The translations under genes were made by a program, and so were the position numbers. A stretch of DNA of 64,000 bases from Aurantiochytrium sp. KH105 (taxonomy: Eukaryota > Sar > Bigyra > Thraustochytrida > Thraustochytriidae): assembly GCA_003116975.1 (NCBI GenBank), contig BGKB01000075.1:2780-66779 (forward strand), given 5' to 3'. The notes under the pieces are model-generated. The model worked only from the letters and a program-made list of their open reading frames with translations. It had not been told where the DNA came from and did not search any database. Positions 51,321 to 61,200 of this stretch are shown in pieces. How positions within the stretch are numbered: the first letter of the stretch is position 1; each line of letters starts with the position of its first letter.

Positions 51321-54300
51321 CTTGTCTGGCTGGCTGGCTGGCTGCTTGCTGCTGCTGCTGCTCTTGCTCGCTCTTCTTCTTGCGCTTGTTCTCTTGCTCG
51401 TTGGCGAGTTTCGGGTTTGCTTTGCCTCGATTGCCGCGGTCCGGGTCGCCGCCGCCTCGCAGTGCAGCGCAGAGCGCCGCCGCCGCAGTGCGCCCAGAGG
51501 GGCCTCTTGCCCCAGAGGGAAGAGGAAGAAAGAAAGATTAAAGTTCAAAATGAAAGAAAGAAGGGAAGAATGAATGAAAGAAAGGGGGAAAACCACCAGA
51601 ACAACAGCTCGAGAGAGAGAGAAAAAAAAATTGAAAGAAAAACAACGACCTTCCTTCCTTCCTTCCTTCCTTCCTGCCGCTTTTCCTTTCTTTCTTTCCC
51701 GGCTGGCGGGCTGCCTGCCTGCCTGCCTGCCTGCCTGCGTGCCTGATTGCGCGGCGTCCGTCCGCGAGACCTCGGCCGACCCGGGACGACTCGCGCGCCG
51801 AGCCGAGCCGAGCCGAGCCGCGCCAGAGCGAGCCGTCTCGCCCGCTTGGTCTCGTGTCATGTCGTGCGTGTATCTTTCCTTTCTCGGCCTCAAAGAAAAA
51901 AAGAAAAAGAAAGAAAACAAAACAAGAAAGTTTCAAATTTCGAAATCAGCACCGTCATAATAAATAATAAAAATCCATCAGACGCAAAGAACAAGAGGGA
52001 AAGGAAACCCAAGAATGCGACGCCAGCCAGCCCAGGCCGGCCTGCGACCACCGCTCGCGCGCCCGCTCCCTCCTCCTCCCTCCCACTCTCCGCCTCCCCG
52101 CCTGGCCGAAGACGGCCGATCTCTCGCCGCGGCTGCAAGCAAGCACTCGAGCAAGCAAGCAAGCAAGCAAGCAAGCGAGCGAGTTCGCGGGCGCCGCCGG
52201 CTGGCCGCTGCACTGCTGGCCGCACACGCACGCGCGGGAGCGGTCGCAGGCGGTCCCTGGATCGTGGATCGACGCATCCACACATACAGACAGACAGACA
52301 TGCATGCATGCTCCGCGCCATCGTCGCGGCTGTGCCCCGAGACGACGCTCGCTGTCGCGCGCGGGCGTCGACAGCGCGCAAGAGCGAGGCGAGAGCAGGA
52401 TCGGCGGATGCACATGCAGTGCGGGAGAAGCAGCAGCGGTGCGGAAGGAAACCAGGAGCGCAGGAGAGCGGCCAGGAGACATGATGCTATACAGACATAC
52501 TCCATCCTTCAAGCATAGATAGATACATTAGACATGCGCGCTTGCCATCGCTTGCTTGCTGCGAGCGGGGGACGCGCGGCGGCCGTCCCCCGGCGCCATC
52601 CGCGAAAAATTCGCGGATACTGTTGCGCGGCGTCCAAGCAACTCCAGGGGCGGCGCCGTTCGCGGGTGCGGCTTGGCTTGGCTGGCTTGGCTCGGGCGAA
52701 GAGGCGCGCAGCCCGGGCCGCTCTCGAGCCCGGCGGGCGGCAGCAGCAGCGGGCGGAAGGCGTGGCGCAGCCGGGAGCGGCCGGAGACGTCACCTCGCCG
52801 AGCGCGGTGCGGAGCGGGCAGGGGAGAGGGAGGAGAGAGAGGGCGGGACGAAGGGAGGCAGGCAGGCAGCTAGGCAGGGGCCAGCCAGCCAGCCAGCCAG
52901 GGCGCGCGGATCCAAATTTCTGCGCGGGCGGGGGGGCGGCGCGCAAAGGGCCGCAAACGCCGGCGCAAGTGGAGCAAATGGCCGGTGCAAGTGGAGCAAG
53001 GCCGGCGATAGCGCAGTGTGCGCGTGCGCGCTCGCGGCGGTCTCGGCCGACCGCCGCGAGACACGTAAGCTGCTGGAGTGAAAAACAAGATTGATCGAAA
53101 GAAAGAAGCCAAGGCAAGAAGCAAGGCGAGGCAAGGCGAGGCCAGGCGGAACCTCCGGGTCCGAGTCGAGCGTGATGATGACGACGACGCCGGCCTGACT
53201 GCTCGCAGCCACCATGGCCACTGCCAGTTAGCTGCGCGGCGCCGAGGCCCCGCGGCACCCAGGGACCGGAACCGGCACTTGCGATGCCGGCACAGTTGCG
53301 ACACAGCGAGTCCCGCGTTCGCGGATTCGCCCGTGCGGCTAAGGGAGTCCTAGGCGTGCGCTAGGCGTGCGCTAGGCGCCGCAGCCAAGCTGAGCTCGTT
53401 AGAGAGATAGAGGCTTGGCTTTCTTTCTTTCTTGCGACGAGCGCTGCGACGCCGAGCACCCGCGCTGCAACGCACGCGGGGGGGCTCGGGAGGCGGAGGG
53501 TATCAGCACCGATGCGAGCTGCCGCGGCCTGCCGCGCGCGGCGACTTCAGAGCAGGCCGCAGCCGCGGCAGAGGTGGGTGGTTGATTGTTGCCTGCAGGC
53601 TGCCAGACAGGCAGACAGACTGACAGACTGACAGACAAACGGACGCCACGACTCGCTCGCGAGCTTCCTTTCCTCGCATGCCTCCGTTCGTTCGTTCGAT
53701 CGATCGATCGATGGATGGATGGATCCATGGATCGATCCGTCAATCCATCGACCATCGTTCGTTCGTCGTTTCGTTCAAGTTTGGCTCGAGCCGAGTCGCC
53801 ACGAGTCGGTTTCGTCGGCCAGCTGCATCTATCTCATGCAGCCAGTGCAGCGAGGCTTGATCCATCCCTATCATCCATGCATGTCTATCCCTTGGACTCC
53901 TTCCTTCCTGCCTTCGCACCGCTGCTGCTGCTGCTGCCTGCTGCTGCTACCAGAGGGCGTTTCTGCAGGCAAGCGACGGATGACCCGCTCGCCGTGTCGC
54001 TGCAAGTGGCCACGAATGAGCGAACGAACGAACGAACGAACGAAAGAAAGAATAGCAGTAAATGCATGCAGGAAAGCAGGAAAGCAACGCCGGGCTTCCA
54101 GGCGCCGCGCTGCGCAGGAAGGCTGCCTCCACGCGGGCAGGAAGCGCGAGGCAGCGGCGGGTCGGTTCTCGGGCGGCCTGCAAAAGGCTGCGCGAGGCCC
54201 TTGCAGGCAAGAAAGGCAGGCAAGGCACGCAGGCAGCCAGCTGCTGCTGCAGGCAGTGACGTCAAGTTCGTCTTGCGCGGCGACGGCCTGCGGGCGAGCT

Positions 54301-56528
54301 CGCTCCTTGCTAGCTTGCTTGCGTGGGCCAGCCAGCCAGCCAGGCCGCGAGCGGGCGGCCGGCCGGGCGAAAAGAAGACCCGCCGGCCGGGAGCGTGGCG
54401 GGACGACGGCAGCGGGGGCGGCCGCGCACGCACGCACGCACGCACGCACGCTCGCTCGCTCGCAAGGCTCGAGGCCAGAGTCCGCGTGCTTGAGAAACCA
54501 GCCCGGCGAAGGCGCGAAAGGAAAGGAAACGCAGAAACCTTCAATGACAGAAAACAAGAGAAAAGAAATAAAAAGAAAAGAAGAAAAGGAAAGGAAATAA
54601 AAAGAAAAAGAAAAAGAAAAGAAAAAGAAAGAAAGAAAAAAAGAAAAAAACAAAGAGGAGGGACGCGGCGACAGGTGGATCCGACGCGAACTTCTCAGGC
54701 CCTGCGTAGTTGTAGCTGCGATGCGTGCGGCCGCGTCCAAGAGTCTTGGACGCGGAGGGAGAGAGCGAGGCAGGGCAAGCTCGAAGCGCGAGCGGCTCCG
54801 CGAGGCCGATCCCGATCGCGGCCGAGCGGCCGGCAGAACAGCGGCGGCTGTGCTGCTTGCAATCCTTGCCTCCTTGCCTGCCTGTCTGCCTGCCTGCCTG
54901 CCTGCCTCCCAGGACAGACGCAAGCAGGAATAAATAAATGAGAAGGGACGAGGCCGCGAAAGATGCGAGCAGTGGCCGAGCCACGCACGGCAGATTGCAG
55001 CAAGCCAGCTCAGCCGAGCCGGCCCAGGAGGGACTCGGAAGAAGACGTGGAATGGAAGCCAAGCCAAGCCAAGCCAAGCAAACAAGGCTCAGCTGAGCAG
55101 CAAGACCAGGCCCAAGCCTGCCTTGGCTTTCCTTTCCTTGGAGCCTTTCCGAAGCTTTCCTTTCTCTCCTGCCTTGCCCAGCCCAGGCTTTCCATTTCTT
55201 TCCAATTTCTTGCTTCCGCCGCCGCACTGACACCGAGGTTTTCCGGCCTCGGCGGACCGGGACATCCTGGAACCCGGACCGGCGCCGCGCAGCTGTGGGT
55301 TCGTTCGCCAATTCGCGGATGCCGTCGCGGCCGCCATCCGCACCGGCAACTCGTAGGGGGCCAAGGAGTGCTCGCTCGCCCGAGTGCGCGCCCGAGTGCG
55401 CAAGAAGGATCGGGCAGTGGCGTGGCTGGCGACAGAGCAGAGCAGAGCAGAGCAGGACAGGGCAGACCAGCGCGCCCTGAAGCGGCCGGGACGGCTTCGC
55501 GGTCGGCATCGAAATCTGACACGGGTCTTCGGCTTCCGTGCGCAAGCGAGAAAATCGCGGGAAACTATTCTACCTGCAGCAGGCCACACCGCTGCTGCTC
55601 CACCTCTTCGTGCGTACTAGTTGGGAGCAAACACGATGTAAAAGAAAAAGTAAAAGTAAAAATCTTTTTGCTCGTGGCAGTGCGGTGCGGCACGCGCCTT
55701 TGCTTGCAAGAGTTCCAGCTCGATCCACCTTTCTTGCCAGCCAAGTAAAGAGCTCTCGGATGGATGGATGGATGGATGGATGGATGGATGGATGGATGGA
55801 TGGATGGAATGAAATTCACGGACTTGCAATGCCAATGCAATGCTATGCAATGCAAGCTAGTTGCTGAGCGATTTGGGAGACAAGCTAGTTGCTGAGCGAT
55901 TTGGGAGACAAGCCGTCGCGCCTGAGATCCTGTGGTGGATCCGACCAGCGGCCGTTCCGAACTCCACACGTCAAAAGAAAGCCCACCTTTATAACCTACC
56001 AAAGAGTAACAGTAACCACTCTCAATCAAGTCAAAAGTTCGATAAACTGTAGTAAGTAAAATAAAAGTACAACTTGCCCCCTCGTGACTCACAGTAAGAT
56101 CGTCATCATCTCGTGGAAGGCGCACAGCAGAAAATTTTCGCTGCAGCTGCAAAATGTAGCAGCCCCGAGAAAAACTAAAGGAGTCGCCCAACGCCAAAGC
56201 CGATCACGAACAGTGGCAGGTGCGTGCAGCGGCTTGGAACTTGGGAGCGCCTTGCGAATTATGGACCTGCCACGACTTGCACTCACGCGACCTTCCTGAA
56301 TCCTGTTCCCACGTGCCTCCACATTGCGGGCCGGCCCGCATTACCCGCCACTAGAGATTCATGCACAAACCCGCCTGGATTCGCGGATCACAGGTCCTTT
56401 AGGACCTACCGGCCTCAATTTGCTGCCGCAACCCTTTTCCGATCACCCCGACTGCTGTTGCTGCCATTTCGAATATTTTTTTCCCCTCTGAGCCTTGAAA
56501 GCTCAGAGCTAACGTAGGTTTCATCATT
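51321..56528. other. Long gene-free region between acetyl-CoA synthetase and TFIIE-beta, rich in simple repeats
   Basis: About 5.2 kb. Arrays include GGAA/TTCC (about 51650-51676), GCCT (about 51712-51740), GCAA (about 52140-52180), GATC/GATG (about 53697-53725), GAAC (about 54015-54050), CGCA (about 54425-54450), GAAAA purine runs (about 54545-54655), CTGC (about 54870-54905), a pure GGAT array of 12 units (about 55758-55808) and a 31-bp direct repeat (about 55857-55918). Open frames up to 451 codons (53586-54941) are Arg/Ser/Lys low complexity and not called. The first ~600 bases form the acetyl-CoA synthetase leader; the last ~500 are the 3' flank of TFIIE-beta. Confidence 0.45.
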
Positions 56529-57770
56529 TTAGTCGACGTGCGTATTGGTAATCTTGCGCGCACGGTTGTTCTGCCGCCTCGGCTTGGCGCTGAGGCGCAC
56601 CTTGCGCTTGCGCGTGACACTGCTCTGCGCAAGCCGCTCCGCCGTCGTCAAGTTGTTCTCCGTCAGCAAATGGTCCACAATTGGGGCCGCCGCCGCACGA
56701 TACCGGTGCTTCTTGCACACCTCGCGCCACAACGCCTTGACGTCGTTCGTGCACCCGTGCTTGAGCGCTTGGACGCCCCTCAAAGCCGAGGCAGCCTTCA
56801 CAGACGGAATCACTGGCACCTTTGAGTCCGTGAAAACGAGCTTGTAGTCGCCTTCTTTGGGAGGCCGCGGCGGTTCAGCGGAAGATCGCGAATAAGGGAC
56901 CTGGTTCCGCTGCAAGATTTCCACAGCCGCAGCGTACTCGCGCTCTGCGTGCGGCTGCCTAGCACCGTACGGTTCCGTTGAGACGCGCAGGCACCGCTGC
57001 TCCACCACAGAGAGGTCATTGTCTTCGAACGCCTCCACGGCGTCGCGTCCCAGCACGAGGGCATCGCCGCGGTGCACCTCGCCCTGCAGGTCGCACGTCG
57101 ACCCCAAGGCCGAACGACCGGGCTCCGCCGTGACCGCCCCACTAAGTGGGACGAAAAAGGAGTCTCCGCGCGGAAACAACACGTACGGAGACGTCCCGCC
57201 GGCAGCGTTGCGGTTCCGGATCGCAATCACCAGCCCCCAGGTGATCGCCCTCTGCACGTACGAGATGACCCCCTCTGGACCGCTCGCCTCGATTTCTTGC
57301 ACAGAAATCCCATCAGGAAATTTTTTGAGCGCTTGCAAGAGAGTTGGAATGTCGCGCACGTCAAAGCGTGGCTCAAACTTGATCCGTTTCTCGTTCATGT
57401 CCACCACAATCATGTCGCTCTTCTCCAAGCGCTCCAAAAGGTCCGCATCCCCCTCGAGGTTGATGTCGAGGTCCTGCAAGATATCCGAAAAGAAGACATA
57501 GTCGTGGTTCGCGACGCTTTGCAGGTGCGAGCGGACGGTGAACAGCCTCGTGCTCATCAACGCCGCCTTCTTCCCCTCCTCGTCGTCCTCGTCTTCGCCG
57601 TCCTCGTCCTCGCTCCCCGTGTCGCCGTCCTCATCCTCGCCCTCGTCCTCGTCGCCCTCCTCTTTATCGCCTTCGTCCTCGTCCACGCGCTTGCGCTTGC
57701 GCGCGTCCTCGCCCTGCTCGCCGCCCCCTTCTCCGCCCGCGTACGCGGCGCCCAGGAGCTGCGCCGACAT
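56529..57770 (-). CDS. Transcription initiation factor TFIIE subunit beta
   Basis: The protein has 413 residues from Met 57770. An acidic N-terminal region (about residues 25-70, Asp/Glu-rich after RKRKRVDEDEG) is followed by two winged-helix segments. Landmarks are STRLFTVRSHLQSVANHDYV, KRIKFEPRFDVRDIPTLLQA, PDGISVQEIEASGPEGVISY and a C-terminal LWREVCKKHRYRAA. A basic helix ends the chain (TRKRKVRLSAKPRRQNNRAR), matching the basic C-terminus of GTF2E2. TFIIE recruits and regulates TFIIH at RNA polymerase II promoters. Residues ~210-330 hold a lineage-specific insert. Upstream in-frame codons to 58394 would add a GVA repeat from a 9-bp array and are rejected. The gene is head-to-head with DNA-PKcs. 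Confidence 0.85.
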   Translation of the reverse strand: MSAQLLGAAYAGGEGGGEQGEDARKRKRVDEDEGDKEEGDEDEGEDEDGDTGSEDEDGEDEDDEEGKKAALMSTRLFTVRSHLQSVANHDYVFFSDILQDLDINLEGDADLLERLEKSDMIVVDMNEKRIKFEPRFDVRDIPTLLQALKKFPDGISVQEIEASGPEGVISYVQRAITWGLVIAIRNRNAAGGTSPYVLFPRGDSFFVPLSGAVTAEPGRSALGSTCDLQGEVHRGDALVLGRDAVEAFEDNDLSVVEQRCLRVSTEPYGARQPHAEREYAAAVEILQRNQVPYSRSSAEPPRPPKEGDYKLVFTDSKVPVIPSVKAASALRGVQALKHGCTNDVKALWREVCKKHRYRAAAAPIVDHLLTENNLTTAERLAQSSVTRKRKVRLSAKPRRQNNRARKITNTHVD

Positions 57771-58138
57771 GGCGCCCGCGACGCCCGCGACGCCCGCGAC
57801 GCCCGCGACGCCCGCGACGCCCGCGACGCCCGCGACCGCCGCCGCGCGCGCGCGCCCTCCTTCCTCGCGCGCGCTGCAGACGCGTCCGCGCGGCCGCGTG
57901 CCCCCGCCGCGCCCTCCCTCCTCGCGCGCCTGCCCGCGCTCGCCCGCGCGCGGAGGCGGCTTGAAGCCAACCTGCTCTGGCAACGCGCGCAGCCTAGGCC
58001 CGCTGGCAGAGAAGGCTCTGGACAACGCAAATGCGCAGGCTACGGGTTCCGCAGATACGAGTCGCGGGCACATAGTACCCAAGCAAAGCAGAGCGAGGCA
58101 GGGCAGGGAAGAGCAGGGCAGCTTGAAAGCGCGCGGGC

Positions 58139-58192
<54 letters not shown>

Positions 58193-58285
58193 ACGCCACG
58201 CGCAGAGCCCAGCTGTCTGGGGGGCTGACTGGCGGCCTGACGGGCTGGCTGGCTGGCTGGCTGGGGAGGCCCGGCCGGCGAGACG
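57771..58285. promoter_or_regulatory. Divergent promoter region of TFIIE-beta and DNA-PKcs with two microsatellites
   Basis: About 515 bases. Directly 5' of the TFIIE-beta start is a 9-bp array (cgcgacgcc, about six to seven units, 57774-57834). A GCTT array of about 13 units lies at 58139-58192, about 95 bases before the DNA-PKcs start, followed by GGCT units at about 58243-58265. The two genes must share this segment for regulation. Confidence 0.6.
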
Positions 58286-61200
58286 ATGGACCAAGGACCC
58301 GCCGCGAGCCTGCGAGAAAAGCTGCAAGAGCTGCACGCCGGCGAGCGCCTCGACGCCGGCCTCGACCTCCTCGTCGACGAGCTCGAGGAAACACTCCTCA
58401 GCCTGCAGCCCGGCGCGCGGGCCGTGCTCGAATGCTCGCACCTCTTGCTTCTCCGCACAGAAGCACCAGGCCTTCTCCACTTTCTCGAACAGGCCGTCAC
58501 ACAGGCCGACCCAGCACTCTCCGACAAGGCCGAGATCTCACTCCGCGCAAAGCTCTACAGCCTCGTGGGCCGCTGGATCAAACGCGTTGGCGCGCGATCC
58601 GTCGTCGACTACGCCCTCGACATCAGAGACGTCGCCTTCCGCGCCTTCAAAGTCGAAACCGCCGCAGACGCGCGACGCGCTGCGCTCTTGCCACTCCAAA
58701 GCCTCTTCGAACTCACCGCTGTTTTCCTTGATGCACAAGAGCTTGCTGTCGATCCACTCGCCACCGCGCTCTTCCGCGTCGCTCACTCGGGACCCAAGGT
58801 CCGCCCCTCCGTGAAAAAGGAATGTCTCATCACGCTTGGCATACTTGTCAATCGATACCCGCCCCTCTTTGCCCGCGATCGCACTCATGAACACATGGAA
58901 AAACCTCTCGGCGACAAACTTCGCCAAGTCTGCATTGCCGTTCTCGAGAAAAACGCAGGGGTCGAAGACTCCAAGGCTGAAAACGCACTCGTCGAGGGCG
59001 CCTTCCAGTGCCTTCAAGCGCTCCTGCGACACTTTCCACTCTGCAGCTCAGACGAACGCGCTCGCCTCTTCAAGCTTATTCGAGACGAACTCAATATTTC
59101 ATCGCGACAAAACCGTTTCGAAGTTCCCAAACGTGCCGCGCTCCTACTCGCGGACCAGATCCAAATCTTTGAGCCTGACGTGCTCCGCGACCCAATAGAC
59201 ATTTACAACGCCCTGTATACTCTCTCGCGCTCCCCGCACCAAAAAGTACGCAGTCCCGGCTATCGCGGCGCCTTGGCGGTTCTCAAAACCGTCGGGCGCA
59301 GTCTCGCCGATCTTGCCGCCGCACCAGGCGAAATCCATCCTCATGCTCGCGATACCATGAATTCTTTCATGAACACCTTTCGCAACATTCTCGAGCACGC
59401 GCGCGATGCGCGCGGAGACGCCTCTGCAGATGCCTCCGACGCGGCCGCAACCTCGAGCGCCAAGCACCACGCCGAGATGCTCACCAATCGGGACGTAGAG
59501 CTCGTCATTAACGGCTACGGCTATTTCGCGCCTGCGGTCCTTGCCTTCGAGGACGCCAATGTGCTTCGCCGCCTCCTTCACATTCTCAAAGAGGCCAGCG
59601 ACACCATTGACCGCAACGAAGAGCACCTCGTGCCTGCATTTCTTAGCGCGGAAACTGCAGCCAGCTCCACGGCCGGCCTTCTCGACAGCACCACCATTGG
59701 CATGACGCAAGCGAACATGGAGGACGAAACTTACACTCTCTTTTCCTCACATAAAATTGCGGGCGACGCCCGCTTCCATCTCAAGCGTCGCACAGAGCAG
59801 GTTGTGCGTCACGCACGCTTCCTTCGCACCTACGCCCGCATTATCACTCACCTCCCAGCCAACAAGATTGACGAGCGGGACCAAATTCTCCTTGATTTTC
59901 TGGCACGTGAAATTCTCTTTCTCGGACGCGCCTATCCAGGTCTCTTTGCGATTGATCGTGTCACCGTACAGCGCGCCATTAAAAGTCTCACCGCGGCTCT
60001 CCAACCCAAGGGCCAGGCCCTTCGACGCCTCCTCGATCTCACAATCCGCCCACTCCTTGTTCAATCTTGCGCAACGATCCCCAGACATTCATCATCCATC
60101 ACTCTCTTTCATCCAGAAACGGGCGCACCGGAAACCAGACTTTTATTCGCCTATGTCCCCATGTGGAAGTTTCTCTTTCCCCATGCCGCCGCCCCCACCG
60201 ACGATGGCGCGTCGCCAAACCATCAAACAACATCACGCGCCAACCCAAATGAAAAGTCCCATGCTGAAGAAGACGCCGACGATCTTGATCCGCACGTAGG
60301 AGGACCCGGCCTTAGAGCTGCGGCGGACGATGGCAACAACGACAACGATGATACTGAATTTGACAAAGACGAAGCTGACTTGCTCGAGCAGCCAAAACAC
60401 CAAGAGCAAATTCTTGACCACTTCATACAGGTCGTTACAAAGATGACGCAGGCCTTGAATCTCGCGCTCCGTCCGCGAACCCCCGAAGAAGAGGAAAGCA
60501 TGAGGACCGACCATGACGACGATCGTGCTGACGCAGCTGATCTCGAATTCGGCATGGAAGACCCCGCCGATCTTCTCAATCACACTGTCGCCACCGCGGC
60601 AAATGCTGAAAAACTCGTCCCGGAAAAACCCCTACAATACCTGACCTTTCTCAACCTCGTAGAGCTCTGCAGCCGCGTCCTGCCGCCCGGTTTTGCAGGG
60701 TTGGACGCAGAGAAACTTGTCAAATGGGCACCCGTACTTGCCCAGGTCATTCTCGAGCGCTCCGCTATTTTCCCACTCGTTAGTGGATACTACAAACTTA
60801 TGCACATTGTCTTCAACATTCCGACGGAAAATTACATTGGCCACGCCCAGCGTTTTCTCGACATGGCCTTTATGCGTTCCAAGCAATACCAGGACGAGCT
60901 CTTCAGCGCCTGTCTTCAATGCATTCTGGCCGCACCTCTTTGCATTGTGCGCTCCAGACACGCACAATTTGAAGCTGCCATCATTGCTGCTCTTGTCACA
61001 GGTGGGCGCGCATGGCCTGACCTCTCCTCGCAGGCTATTGATGCCATCATGCTCTGGTTCCGAGGCGGGGTCCTTGACCCGGCCGCCCTTCAGCGTATTC
61101 TGCCGCACCTTGGCAAGTTTCTCTCCTTCAAAACACAAAGCAACGCCGCAAAGTTACGTACATTCGAAACCCGCGCCGATCGAGCGCGACGTCTCAAAGG

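Noticed and set aside
49329-51746. 805-codon open frame antisense to acetyl-CoA synthetase
   Set aside because: All catalytic motifs are on the other strand, and the frame extends into low-complexity leader DNA.
53586-54941. 451-codon plus-strand open frame
   Set aside because: It encodes translated microsatellites (KRKRKEKER..., TDRLTDK, NERTNERTNER) with no domain; it is GC-rich spacer.
57072-58814. 580-codon plus-strand frame across TFIIE-beta and the start of DNA-PKcs
   Set aside because: It is antisense to a recognised gene, runs through microsatellites and is out of frame with DNA-PKcs.
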